A model generated the notes under the pieces. That model did no database searches. It saw only the letters and a list, made by a program, of their open reading frames with translations, and was not told where the DNA came from. DNA of 64,000 bases, taken from the NCBI GenBank assembly GCA_018336015.1, contig JAGXQZ010000049.1, forward strand, positions 1-64,000, given 5' to 3'. Position numbers and translations under genes: made by a program. This stretch comes from Algoriphagus sp. GTDB lineage: Bacteria; Bacteroidota; Bacteroidia; Cytophagales; Cyclobacteriaceae. Positions 15,587 through 23,088 of this stretch are shown in pieces. The first letter of the stretch is position 1. The number at the start of each line of letters is the position of its first letter.

Positions 15587-15646
15587 ACCCATAACAACTA
15601 AGCTTTCGTTGCGTGCGGAGCACGTACAATGAAAGCGCTGTTGCAC
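15587..15646 (+). repeat. attC-like site 4 (cassette D), 60 bp
   Basis: This is the compact and clearest site. ACCCATAAC (15587-15595) and AGCTTTCGTTGCGTGC (15601-15616) pair, around the loop GGAG, with GCACGTACAATGAAAGC and the core GTTGCAC (15640-15646). Its length of 60 bases equals the classical 59-base element. The first nine bases are the exact complement of the start of cassette D (14964-14972). Confidence 0.7.
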
Positions 15647-15772
15647 AAAAACGGTGAGGTTCCTATGGGGATTGAATCGGAATTTCAGTTGAACTTGTAA
15701 GGTCTGGAAGCTAAAAAAGTCTCCCCAGAATTATTGATCACATTCAAAAAGCCATCTAATTAAAGAGTTTTC
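15647..15772. other. Right flank of the cassette array, no gene seen
   Basis: This stretch lies between the last attC-like core and the terminator at 15773. It has only very short ORFs. It may be the remnant of a gene or flank interrupted when the array formed. No further cassette is present. Confidence 0.35.
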
Positions 15773-15805
15773 AGCCCTTCCAGACCCGTTTTGGAAGGGC
15801 TTTTT
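15773..15805 (+). terminator. Terminator closing the cassette region
   Basis: AGCCCTTCCA (15773-15782) pairs with TTGGAAGGGCT (15791-15801) around a short loop, followed by TTTTTG. It would stop transcription leaving the cassette array. Confidence 0.8.
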
Positions 15806-15833
15806 GTTGGCCCCTATCACCAGTAATCTACAA

Positions 15834-15873
15834 ACAAAAAAACCTTTGGCCTCGACGAGCGAAACCAAAGGTT
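15834..15873 (-). terminator. Terminator for the TM2/DUF2752 pair
   Basis: On the minus strand, AACCTTTGG and CCAAAGGTT form a perfect 9-bp stem followed by a run of T (the A run at 15834-15842 on the plus strand). It lies 30 bases past the TM2 gene. Confidence 0.85.
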
Positions 15874-15903
15874 GGTTAGTGGTGTAAGTAATTAGGCTAG
15901 TTC

Positions 15904-16281
15904 TTAGAAGCTTGAGCTTCCGGAACTTGGGAAATTGTTGGAAATCATCGCCATGGTCTCATGGGCTACTTTGATGTTAAACTCATAAGCCAAGCTCTTG
16001 TAATTGACCAAGTCCACGATGGTACCGATGAAACACAAACCAAGGGTTAGGATGTAGAGAATACCCAAACCCACCTGACCAAGGATAAATCGGTGTAGTC
16101 CGGCAAATCCAAAGAAACCAAGCAAGGTCAAGATCAAAATCATCTGAGAATCCTTTCTTCTAGCCCGGTAAACCTGCGCAAAGAGCGAAGCTTGATCCTC
16201 GTCCATATTTTTCATCAATCCCTGAATGTAGCCCAGTTCCATACCTTCCAGTTCAGGGAGATGCCTCAATACATTAGCCAT
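15904..16281 (-). CDS. TM2 domain-containing membrane protein
   Basis: A 125-aa inner-membrane protein. The TM2 domain at about residues 45-95 shows the typical ILTLLGFFGFAGLHRFILGQ, then GLCFIGTIVDLVNY, with two membrane helices joined by the G-x-HRF turn. A helical N-terminal cytoplasmic region of about 42 aa and a Ser-rich C-terminus (SSGSSSF) flank it. The function of prokaryotic TM2 proteins is unknown. The start overlaps the DUF2752 stop by 8 bases, so the two are translationally coupled; similar TM2-DUF2752 pairs are familiar in Bacteroidota. Confidence 0.88.
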   Translation of the reverse strand: MANVLRHLPELEGMELGYIQGLMKNMDEDQASLFAQVYRARRKDSQMILILTLLGFFGFAGLHRFILGQVGLGILYILTLGLCFIGTIVDLVNYKSLAYEFNIKVAHETMAMISNNFPSSGSSSF

Positions 16282-16579
16282 AATTGTGTGTTGTTTTTAG
16301 GTTTTTGATTAAAGTCCAAATTCGGTGAAGGATCACACCAAAGGCCAGCATTGCCAGCGGGTGCATGGACCAGGAAGCCTGAATCTCTCCCCGCGCGAGG
16401 AGGCTCATCGACCGTCCCAATCCACATCCCGGACACCAGCTGAAGCCCATGCTATCCAGCGGGCAAAGGCTGAAATGATGTCCTGCATCTGGATTGATCG
16501 TGAAGATGGCAATTAAGCTACCGATCCAAAAGATCAATTCCAAAGGGGTGCGTCTAAGCCATGAGGTGATTTCCTTCAT
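16274..16579 (-). CDS. DUF2752 domain-containing membrane protein
   Basis: A 101-aa membrane protein with the DUF2752 signature: cysteines in CPLDSMGFSWCPGCGLGRS, with membrane helices before (about 12-30) and after (about 70-92). The CPGC motif hints at metal or redox binding, but the family is uncharacterised. The ATG at 16579 is chosen over a TTG nine bases upstream, which lies in a TACTTTG stretch that resembles a -7 box. First gene of the pair with TM2. Confidence 0.85.
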   Translation of the reverse strand: MKEITSWLRRTPLELIFWIGSLIAIFTINPDAGHHFSLCPLDSMGFSWCPGCGLGRSMSLLARGEIQASWSMHPLAMLAFGVILHRIWTLIKNLKTTHNYG

Positions 16580-16687
16580 GCAGGACAAAGTACGAAAAAG
16601 GTGCCATCTGGCAAATGTGGCCTATATGCCCTGATTTCCGCGATGGTGTAAAAATCTTGGATGATTTGCGTACAAGAAAGTGTCCGA

Positions 16688-17770
16688 TTATGTACGCTTT
16701 AATTCGGGTAGTCTAATTTCAAGTACTTTTCCAAACTGAGCTTGCTGCTGGGTATGGAGGTTTTTCCTCAGCGCTTTGTATCCTTTCTTTCCTCCAAAAT
16801 TCTTCCTTCCCGCAAAATTAAACACCAAACCCAAGATCTCTCCCGGGACCTTAATTTCTGGTTTTAGATTTAATGCTTCTGATGCCTCTTGACCTAAAAA
16901 AAAGGAAAGAATTCCCTCAGCCTGAGCGTTGAGCACCGGATCGAGTATTGTTTTTTGATAAAAATGAAGCAGACCTTTTACCAAACGCTGCCCTGCTTCT
17001 GAGGATTTCAAATGCCTTTTTCGGATCAGCTTATCCAATTCGAAGGCCTCTTTGGTCGTAGTTGGCCAAAATTGAGTCTCAATTCCCATCAGCTCCCCGA
17101 TCCATTTCCAATAACTCAAGACCGATTCGTATATTTTTTCCGAAGGTGCTGCGCCCATTTTGGCCAAACCTCTCAATACGATATGGCTAAAGGCTAGATT
17201 GGTGCCGAGCATATCTTCTTGATTCACAGGTTGACCGAAAGCCAACTCCCAGTCTTTAGCATAAGTCAGGATGAAATACCTACTCAATGCATGGATCAAT
17301 CGGACTTTAGCACAAACCAAATATGCTTGATCCTGTACGGAAAACGCCCCCGGGCGAAAGATCTCCAAGACAAAGGAGGCCGTCTCCCCTAGCCTCTCCC
17401 CGATCTGATCCAAAATCCGATTGGACCGAACCAATACCTGTGCACCATCAGCAAAGGCATAGCAGTAAGGCAGAGAATAAAAGCCAAGCATGGCGAGGTA
17501 GAGGTCTCCATTTTCCTCAAAAAAATCCTGAGCTGATCGGAGATCGGATTCATCATACTCCTGTGCCTTATCAAGGTAAAAAGTAAAAAATGCCTTCAGT
17601 TCGGCGGGGAAATCCTTTGGAAGGTCTTCAGGAATCACATTCCATGAATTGATCTCAGTGATCAAACTTGGGTTTTGGACCAAAGAAAAAACCGCCTGAT
17701 CAGCTAAGTTATCCTGCCTCTTTCTGAGTTGATCAAATACCGAATTGGTGTAAAACTGTAATTTCTCCAC
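16688..17770 (-). CDS. MpaB-family (DUF2236, rubber-oxygenase-like) oxygenase
   Basis: Haem-dependent oxygenase family related to fungal MpaB and latex-clearing protein. The 360-aa protein shows the family signatures: an R-x-x-H pair in KVRLIHALSR (about residue 152-161), and the downstream DMLGTNLAFSHIVLRGL segment (D...G..FS pattern). It is largely helical, with no signal peptide. The start is GTG (17768-17770 on the plus strand); no in-frame ATG is close. The substrate is unknown. It is divergent from the following gene pair with only 49 bases between starts. Confidence 0.82.
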   Translation of the reverse strand: MEKLQFYTNSVFDQLRKRQDNLADQAVFSLVQNPSLITEINSWNVIPEDLPKDFPAELKAFFTFYLDKAQEYDESDLRSAQDFFEENGDLYLAMLGFYSLPYCYAFADGAQVLVRSNRILDQIGERLGETASFVLEIFRPGAFSVQDQAYLVCAKVRLIHALSRYFILTYAKDWELAFGQPVNQEDMLGTNLAFSHIVLRGLAKMGAAPSEKIYESVLSYWKWIGELMGIETQFWPTTTKEAFELDKLIRKRHLKSSEAGQRLVKGLLHFYQKTILDPVLNAQAEGILSFFLGQEASEALNLKPEIKVPGEILGLVFNFAGRKNFGGKKGYKALRKNLHTQQQAQFGKVLEIRLPELKRT

Positions 17771-17819
17771 CTCATTCTAACCTGCATTTTGTAATTTGGT
17801 TGGCCTAGAATCTTATTTC

Positions 17820-18713
17820 ATGTTAAAAAATATAGCTCTTCTTGTTTTTCTTTCTTTGGCGATCTGTCAAACCCTTCTGGCTCAGGCTGCTTCTGATCTT
17901 TGGGTAGTCGATACCGAAGGAAAGGGTGGAAAGATCAAACTCCTTACTTCCACTGCAAAACCCCTCACCAACCGACCGGAATACGACAATCAGCCCAATT
18001 TCATCAACGATTCGGAATTGGTCTTTTCGGCAGCGGATCAAAAAGGCAACCATGACATTATCCTGTATAGTTTCCGCACAGGCAATTTTACCAACCTGTC
18101 CAAAACGCCCGACCGAAGCGAATATTCCCCCAATCTCACCGACTGCAAGCAGTACATTTCGGCTGTGGTTGTAGAGCCGGATGGAAAGCAGCGGCTTTGG
18201 CTGTATCCGATTATCGGTGAAGCGCCTGAGCTTTTGTATGATGACATTGCTCCTGTGGGCTATTACGACTGGTATGACAACAAAGCGGCCATGTTTGTAT
18301 TAGGCGAACCCAACAAACTGGTCTATGCCCGAGGAAAAGGAAATGTGCAGGAGATTTCTAAAAATATTGGCAGGTCTGTCAAAAAACGCCCAAATACATC
18401 CGAAATCGCCTACCTAGACCGAAATGACTTAAAGTCAAGCTCAGAAGGAGATCAAGTAAGCATCAAGTCAATTAACCTGAAGACCAATACCACCGAATCC
18501 TTTGGATACACCCTTTCGGGTTCGCAGGATTTGATTTGGATCGACAAAAACCATTTGCTGATGGCAAAAGGAAATGAGGTCTTTATCAAAAATGTGAGAG
18601 ATTCAGATTGGCTTTCTCTCGGAAAAATCGAATCTTCGACCCATCAGAACATTACCCGAATGGCATACAGTCCTGAGTTGAACAAGCTCGTGTTTGTCAT
18701 GAATAGAAAATAA
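17820..18713 (+). CDS. Secreted TolB-like beta-propeller (PD40) protein
   Basis: A 297-aa periplasmic or secreted protein with a signal peptide (MLKNIALLVFLSLAICQTLLAQ). WD40-like PD40 repeats are visible as DNQPNFINDSELVFSAADQKGNHDIILYSF and RSEYSPNLTDCKQYISAVVV, giving a partial beta-propeller as in TolB. The ATG at 17820 is chosen because the in-frame TTG at 17796 sits in a -7-like box (TAATTTGG, 17792-17799) and the ATG begins the signal peptide. It lies 13 bases before the SMP-30 gene, so they form an operon. Role unknown; possibly substrate sensing or binding. Confidence 0.8.
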   Translation: MLKNIALLVFLSLAICQTLLAQAASDLWVVDTEGKGGKIKLLTSTAKPLTNRPEYDNQPNFINDSELVFSAADQKGNHDIILYSFRTGNFTNLSKTPDRSEYSPNLTDCKQYISAVVVEPDGKQRLWLYPIIGEAPELLYDDIAPVGYYDWYDNKAAMFVLGEPNKLVYARGKGNVQEISKNIGRSVKKRPNTSEIAYLDRNDLKSSSEGDQVSIKSINLKTNTTESFGYTLSGSQDLIWIDKNHLLMAKGNEVFIKNVRDSDWLSLGKIESSTHQNITRMAYSPELNKLVFVMNRK

Positions 18714-18726
18714 CACCCAATAACCT

Positions 18727-19650
18727 ATGAAAAACTTATTCAAATCAGCGGTGGTTTTGTCCGCACTTCTTTTGGCAGGAAATATGCTGCAAGCTCAAAT
18801 CGATGACAAACGCGGTATTGTAGCCAAAGGAGCCCAATTGGAAAAAGTAAAGGATGGCTTCAGTTTCACGGAAGGTCCTGCAGTCAACCGACAGGGAGAC
18901 ATATTTTTCACGGATCAGCCAAATGATAAAATCTACCGCTGGAACCCCAATTCAAATCAAGTAACCTTATTTAAAGAAGGTGCAGGTAGATCCAATGGCT
19001 TGTATTTTCAGTTGGATGGCAAGCTCATCGCTGCGGCTGACTTGAACAATGAATTGTGGGAAATCGATCAGCAAACTGGGAAAGAGACAGTGTTGGTCTC
19101 CTCTTTTAGAGGAAAAAAGCTCAACGGTCCAAATGACGTTTGGGTAAGACCAAAAGGTGGTTTGTACTTCACGGATCCACTCTATCCTAGACCTTATTGG
19201 GAGGGTATTCGAACAAAAGATATGCAGCAAGACGGGCAGCACGTGTATTACTTATCTGCGGATCGAACCGAACTTTTCCGAGTGGCCGAAGACCTCAAGC
19301 AGCCCAATGGCATAGTGGGTACTCCTGATGGCAAATACCTGTATGTAGCAGATATCGGAGACAAAAAAACCTGGAAATATGAGATTCAGGAAGACGGGTA
19401 TTTGACCAACAAAACACTTTTCTGCGAAATGGGATCGGATGGAATGACCATTGACGAGCGTGGCAATGTGTACCTGACCGGAAAAGGAGTCACCGTATTT
19501 GACCGAAACGGAGAGCAAATCGCACATATTCCGGTTCCTGAAAACTGGACCGCTAATGTGGCTTTTGGTTCCTTAACCAGAAACACCCTGTTTATCACCG
19601 CGATGGGATCTGTCTATACCCTAAAAATGAAACACAGAGGAGTTTGGTGA
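18727..19650 (+). CDS. Secreted SMP-30/gluconolactonase family protein
   Basis: A 307-aa six-bladed beta-propeller hydrolase of the SMP-30/gluconolactonase/LRE family, exported by a signal peptide (MKNLFKSAVVLSALLLAGNMLQAQ). Family landmarks are FTEGPAVNRQGDIFFTD (metal-binding Glu), LNGPNDVWVRPKGGLYFTDP (Asn and Asp ligands), QPNGIVGTPDGKYLYVAD and GSDGMTIDERGNVYLT. It probably hydrolyses a sugar lactone or related ester in the periplasm, with a divalent metal. Second gene of an operon with the TolB-like protein. Confidence 0.88.
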   Translation: MKNLFKSAVVLSALLLAGNMLQAQIDDKRGIVAKGAQLEKVKDGFSFTEGPAVNRQGDIFFTDQPNDKIYRWNPNSNQVTLFKEGAGRSNGLYFQLDGKLIAAADLNNELWEIDQQTGKETVLVSSFRGKKLNGPNDVWVRPKGGLYFTDPLYPRPYWEGIRTKDMQQDGQHVYYLSADRTELFRVAEDLKQPNGIVGTPDGKYLYVADIGDKKTWKYEIQEDGYLTNKTLFCEMGSDGMTIDERGNVYLTGKGVTVFDRNGEQIAHIPVPENWTANVAFGSLTRNTLFITAMGSVYTLKMKHRGVW

Positions 19651-19664
19651 AAAAGCTGGAAGTG

Positions 19665-19706
19665 GGAAGACCGAAGACCGAAGTTTTCTTCCGTCTTCGG
19701 TCTTCC
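19665..19706. terminator. Perfect 13-bp inverted repeat between convergent genes
   Basis: GGAAGACCGAAGA (19665-19677) is the exact complement of TCTTCGGTCTTCC (19694-19706). The stem lacks a proper T run, yet sits between two convergent stops, so it may act as a bidirectional terminator. Its units (GACCGAA) are internally repeated; similar palindromes occur at 25245-25300 and 62700-62745. Confidence 0.5.
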
Positions 19707-19718
19707 GTCTTCGCGCTA

Positions 19719-20429
19719 CTACCAACAATTCCCATCCACATCGCAGCTTTCGCCTTCGTTTCCGGAAGCAATGTCTAGCACAGGGTTATTTTTAGCGTAT
19801 TCCGCCCAAGCCTTTTCCAGAGTCTGATCAAATACCTCATCCGGTTGAGCTCCTGAGATGCCGAATTTTCGATCCAACACAAAGAAAGGCACTCCCCTCA
19901 CTCCGATTTGTCTGGATTCATAAATATCCTGATAAACAGCTTCTTCATACTGATTGGATTCAAGCATGGGTTTAATTTTTTCCTCAGGCACCCCAACTTC
20001 TTTTCCAAGCTGTATCAAGGTATCAGTATCATCCACATTGAGACCATCGGTAAAGTAAGCCTTCAGCAATCGCTCTTTCATGGCGTCTTGAATTCCAAAT
20101 TCTTTAGCAAGGTGAATCAGGCGATGGGCATTTTTGGTATTTGCTACGACTGCCTTATCAAAGTCAAAGGTCAAGCCTTCTGCCTTGGCCATTCCCACCA
20201 CTTGGGAAGTGATTTGTTTGGTTTGCGCCATGGACCAGCCTTTTGATTGGGAGAGATCCTCCAAGGTGTTGACGCCTGGCTTGGTTTGCTGATCAGGATT
20301 TAATTGAAAGCTCTTCCACTCGATTTCGACTTTTTCTTTAAATGGAAATTTCTGTAGCGCCTTTTCCATCTTTCTTTTTCCGATGTAGCAAAAAGGACAC
20401 ACGACGTCAGACCAAATCTCGATTTTCAT
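19719..20429 (-). CDS. DsbA-family oxidoreductase (FrnE-like)
   Basis: A 236-aa thioredoxin-fold protein of the DsbA/FrnE group. The active-site CPFC is at residues 11-14 (SDVVCPFCYIGKRKM), and the cis-Pro region is GVRGVPFFVLDRKFGISGAQ near residue 178. No signal peptide is present, so it acts in the cytoplasm as a thiol-disulphide oxidoreductase or 2-hydroxychromene isomerase-like enzyme. An extra C-terminal Cys pair (SCDVDGNCW) is notable and could bind metal or shuttle disulphides. Monocistronic and convergent with the SMP-30 gene. Confidence 0.9.
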   Translation of the reverse strand: MKIEIWSDVVCPFCYIGKRKMEKALQKFPFKEKVEIEWKSFQLNPDQQTKPGVNTLEDLSQSKGWSMAQTKQITSQVVGMAKAEGLTFDFDKAVVANTKNAHRLIHLAKEFGIQDAMKERLLKAYFTDGLNVDDTDTLIQLGKEVGVPEEKIKPMLESNQYEEAVYQDIYESRQIGVRGVPFFVLDRKFGISGAQPDEVFDQTLEKAWAEYAKNNPVLDIASGNEGESCDVDGNCW

Positions 20430-20491
20430 AAGTTTCTATTTTTCAATTCACCAGAAAAAGAAGGCACTGCACCTACGGCACCTTTTTTCTC

Positions 20492-20719
20492 ATGGCATTT
20501 GATTGGATTTTTACTTTACTTAAAGCACAAATCGGAAATCACCCTAAAGAGTTCACCAAAACTGTGAAAACCAAAGAATGCCCTTCTTGTGCGATGGAAG
20601 TAGACGACAAGGCAAAAGTTTGCCCCATCTGTCAGTTTGAGTTCCCCAAGCGCTCGCCTTGGATTACATGGATGGCGATCTTTTTGGTGATCCTTTGGCT
20701 ACTTTCCTACATCCTTTGA
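20492..20719 (+). CDS. Small zinc-ribbon membrane protein
   Basis: A 75-aa protein with a rubredoxin-type zinc ribbon, C30-x2-C33 and C44-x2-C47 (ECPSCAMEV...VCPICQFEF), followed by one membrane helix (about 57-74). It is probably anchored in the inner membrane with the ribbon in the cytoplasm. The gene ends 14 bases before the aminotransferase start, so the two are likely cotranscribed. Function unknown. Confidence 0.75.
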   Translation: MAFDWIFTLLKAQIGNHPKEFTKTVKTKECPSCAMEVDDKAKVCPICQFEFPKRSPWITWMAIFLVILWLLSYIL

Positions 20720-20733
20720 AACCACCCACACCT

Positions 20734-21978
20734 ATGAATAAACGATCTTTCCTGAAGTATTTGGCCGCTTTTGGCATTGGAGGAAGTGTCTTTCCTGCGG
20801 CTGCAAAACCTTTTTCACTAGACCAACTCGACTGGAATTCCGATGACATTTGGGATCAAATCCGTGCCGGCTACCGAATCAAGCGAGACTACATCAACTT
20901 CGAAAATGGATACTATTGCTTTCTCCCCGAAGAATTGTTGGAAAAGCAAATCGCTCACATCCGAGAAGTGAATTTTCAGGCTTCCCACTACATGCGAGGG
21001 GTTCAATTTGAAAATAAAGCCAAGTCCGCAGCAGCCCTTGCCGCTTTGGTTGGTGCAGATGCCGAGGAGGTGGTATTAACCAGAAACACGACCGAATCGT
21101 TGGATTTGATTATTTCCGGTTATCCTTGGAAGCCCGGTGATGAAGCAGTTTTTTCCAATCAGGATTATGGAAGCATGCAGACGATGTTTGAGATGGCTTC
21201 CAAACGCTGGGGGATTAAGACGGTAAAAATCGACATCCCGATGGACCCCAAAAATGATGAGGAGGTGGTCGAGGCCTACCGAAAAGCCATCACCCCGAAG
21301 ACCAAACTGATGATGGTGCCGCATATCGTCAACATTACCGGGCATATTTTACCTGTGAGAAAAATTGCAGACATGGCTCATTCGTATGGCGTGGAAGTGA
21401 TGGTGGATGGTGCACATGCAGTAGGTCATTTCACTTTTAACATGCATGAACTCGACTGTGACTACTATGGATCGAGCCTACATAAGTGGTTGAGTGTACC
21501 ACTTGGCGCAGGAATGCTGTATGTAAAAAAAGAGAAAATCAGCAAAATTCAGCCGCTTTTGGCACCATTTGACCTCAATTTAAAAACCATCGCGTACCTC
21601 AACCATATCGGAACACACCCTGCTGCAACGGATTTGACCGTGATTGACTCCATTGAATTTCAAAACCGCATTGGAGCTAAGAGAAAGGAAGATCGCTTGA
21701 GATTTATCCAAAAATATTGGTCGGATCAGGTCCGAAACCATCCTGGAATCAAAGTAAACACTCCGGAAGATCCTGCCCGATGCTGCGGCATTGGAAATGT
21801 TTGGGTGGAAAAATACACACCTGCGGAAATGGGTAAAATCCTGTTGGAGAAATACAAAATCTTCACTGCACCGATCGATGGCTCCGGGGTGAAAGGTGTG
21901 AGAGTAAGTCCCAACATCTACACTAGTATTGCCGAATGTGACCAATTGGTCAAGGCACTCAAGGAAATGGCTTCCTAG
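20734..21978 (+). CDS. Class V aminotransferase-fold PLP enzyme (isopenicillin N epimerase-like)
   Basis: A 414-aa PLP-dependent enzyme of the cysteine desulfurase/isopenicillin N epimerase class. The PLP Lys is in YGSSLHKWLSVPLGAGM (about residue 256), the Asp that holds the ring nitrogen is in MVDGAHAVGH, and RNTTESLDLI lies at the phosphate-binding site. The N-terminus is Tat-like in layout (NKRSFLKYLAAFGIGGS, KR instead of RR), suggesting export or a derived signal. The ATG at 20734 was chosen because upstream in-frame codons overlap the zinc-ribbon gene. The substrate is unknown. Confidence 0.88.
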   Translation: MNKRSFLKYLAAFGIGGSVFPAAAKPFSLDQLDWNSDDIWDQIRAGYRIKRDYINFENGYYCFLPEELLEKQIAHIREVNFQASHYMRGVQFENKAKSAAALAALVGADAEEVVLTRNTTESLDLIISGYPWKPGDEAVFSNQDYGSMQTMFEMASKRWGIKTVKIDIPMDPKNDEEVVEAYRKAITPKTKLMMVPHIVNITGHILPVRKIADMAHSYGVEVMVDGAHAVGHFTFNMHELDCDYYGSSLHKWLSVPLGAGMLYVKKEKISKIQPLLAPFDLNLKTIAYLNHIGTHPAATDLTVIDSIEFQNRIGAKRKEDRLRFIQKYWSDQVRNHPGIKVNTPEDPARCCGIGNVWVEKYTPAEMGKILLEKYKIFTAPIDGSGVKGVRVSPNIYTSIAECDQLVKALKEMAS

Positions 21979-22002
21979 AATTAGAATTTCCCAAATAAAT
22001 GC

Positions 22003-22035
22003 AAGGCCTTTGTACCAATTACAAAGGCCTTTTTT
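22003..22035 (+). terminator. Terminator after the class V aminotransferase
   Basis: AAGGCCTTTGT (22003-22013) pairs perfectly with ACAAAGGCCTT (22021-22031) and is followed by TTTT. This strong 11-bp stem isolates the arginine operon from upstream transcription. Confidence 0.9.
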
Positions 22036-22087
22036 GCTTTTATTTCAAAATTTTCAAGAAATAGGCCTGAATTTTAAAAAATAATCC

Positions 22088-22118
22088 TTGCAATTGTTTT
22101 TTTGAGGTATAACATTTG
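22088..22118 (+). promoter_or_regulatory. Candidate arginine-operon promoter
   Basis: TAACATTTG (22110-22118) resembles the -7 box with one extra base (TAnnnTTTG). A TTG at 22088-22090 lies 19 bases upstream. It would give a leader of roughly 240 bases before the first operon gene. Confidence 0.4.
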
Positions 22119-22131
22119 CAGCCTCAAAAGC

Positions 22132-22251
22132 ATGATCAAGTTCAACACCATAGCGAACCCTTCTTTTTTTCAAGTCAACTTCTCGTTGGCAGCTGAAGCT
22201 ATGGTTAATTTTTCTCCTTTGTTGAGGTCTAGGCAGACGTTTAGGGTTTGA
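22132..22251 (+). CDS. Candidate leader peptide of the arginine operon (39 aa)
   Basis: An ATG-to-TGA ORF of 39 codons shortly after the predicted promoter. It ends PLLRSRQTFRV, with three Arg residues in the last eight, all coded AGG. The stop codon lies in the loop of a small hairpin AGGGT-TTG-ACCCT (22243-22255). A second hairpin, GTTTTCC-TACGT-GGAAAAC, follows at 22268-22286. The layout is that of a regulatory uORF, but there is no T-rich terminator, so transcription attenuation of the classical kind is not shown. It may simply be chance. Confidence 0.35.
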   Translation: MIKFNTIANPSFFQVNFSLAAEAMVNFSPLLRSRQTFRV

Positions 22252-22366
22252 CCCTGCGTACTTTATTGTTTTCCTACGTGGAAAACTCCTCCCGACCAAC
22301 CCATTTACTAAATCTTAATTCACAAGCCCTGCTCTCTCCGGAGACAGTACAATTCATGCAATTTCA
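22252..22366 (+). promoter_or_regulatory. Structured untranslated leader of the arginine operon
   Basis: It contains the perfect 7-bp hairpin GTTTTCC/GGAAAAC (22268-22286), which can compete with an alternative CGTA/TACG pairing, and the palindrome TCTCCGGAGA near 22336-22345. No gene is seen after the leader ORF until the GNAT start at 22367. Confidence 0.35.
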
Positions 22367-23050
22367 ATGGAAGAAATCTCTTTCAAAATCATTGTAGCCG
22401 ATTCCACTCATAAGAAGTATTCCGAGCAGATTACAGCTGAAATGGAAAATTCTGCAAAAGCTAGAGGAACAGGTATTGCCAAGCGGAGCCCGGCCTATAT
22501 CGAAACCAAAATGGATGAAGGAAAGGCTGTCATAGCCTTGACTTCGGATGGGATTTGGGCAGGATTCTGCTATATTGAAGCTTGGGGTCATGGCAAGTTT
22601 GTGGCCAACTCCGGTTTGATTGTGTCGCCGCAATTCAGAAAGTATGGATTGGCAAGAAAAATCAAGCAGGAAGTTTTCAAACTGAGCCGTAAAAAATATC
22701 CGGAATCCAAAATCTTCGGATTGACTACGGGTGCAGCCGTGATGAAGATCAACTCCGAATTGGGCTACATTCCTGTTTCCTATTCTGATTTGACCGATGA
22801 CCAAGAATTCTGGAAAGGCTGCCAAAGCTGCGTGAATTATGAGATTCTCATGTCGAAAAACCGACAGAATTGTCTCTGTACAGCCATGCTGTATGATCCA
22901 CAAGCCAAAAAGAACCACACCGAGGATCTTGCACTGAGAGATGATTTTGAGAAGGAACTGAAGCTATTTGATCGTTGGGTCAGATTGAAAAAGTTTGTCA
23001 TGCTCAAACTCACCAAGTCGAAAGACACCTTGAAAAGTATATTCTTATAA
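22367..23050 (+). CDS. GNAT N-acyltransferase of the arginine operon (candidate N-acylglutamate synthase)
   Basis: A 227-aa GNAT-fold acyltransferase. The acyl-CoA-binding region is VSPQFRKYGLARKIKQEVF (R/Q-x-x-G-x-G/A type), at about residues 87-105. It is the first gene of the arginine operon. No classical ArgA or ArgJ is present in the operon, so it most probably catalyses the first step, acylation of glutamate with acetyl- or succinyl-CoA, matching the N-acylornithine carbamoyltransferase downstream. A Cys-rich stretch (WKGCQSCVNYE, NRQNCLCTAML) near residues 148-173 is unusual for GNATs. The function is inferred from context. Confidence 0.7.
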   Translation: MEEISFKIIVADSTHKKYSEQITAEMENSAKARGTGIAKRSPAYIETKMDEGKAVIALTSDGIWAGFCYIEAWGHGKFVANSGLIVSPQFRKYGLARKIKQEVFKLSRKKYPESKIFGLTTGAAVMKINSELGYIPVSYSDLTDDQEFWKGCQSCVNYEILMSKNRQNCLCTAMLYDPQAKKNHTEDLALRDDFEKELKLFDRWVRLKKFVMLKLTKSKDTLKSIFL

Positions 23051-23088
23051 CCTACTCATCCCGTGATGGGACAAACCTACTAGACAAT

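Larger units (their letters stand above)
12220..15646 (+). mobile_element. Integron-like gene cassette array (four cassettes, no integrase)
   Basis: There are four co-oriented units: A 12221-13027, B 13028-13829, C 13830-14964 and D 14965-15640. Each has one small gene or a toxin-antitoxin pair and ends in a long imperfect palindrome whose ends read xxxAAC...GTTxxx. The first bases of each unit are complementary to the left end of its own palindrome. For A, 12220-12234 against 12894-12908, 14 of 15. For B, GTTATGGCAA against TTGCCATAAC, 10 of 10. For C, GTTGTGTG against CGCACAAC, 7 of 8. For D, GTTATGGGT against ACCCATAAC, 9 of 9. This is expected if each unit was once a circle opened at G^TT, as integron cassettes are. 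No tyrosine recombinase is in the window, so it would be classed as a CALIN. Confidence 0.7.

Noticed and set aside
12220-15646. Reading the palindromes only as transcription terminators
   Set aside because: They lack T runs, are 60-350 bases long with matching xxxAAC/GTTxxx ends, and the left ends complement the start of the same unit, which terminators would not do.
22054-22299. 81-aa minus-strand ORF opposite the arginine leader
   Set aside because: Highly basic shadow frame with no family; the plus strand leader reading is better supported.
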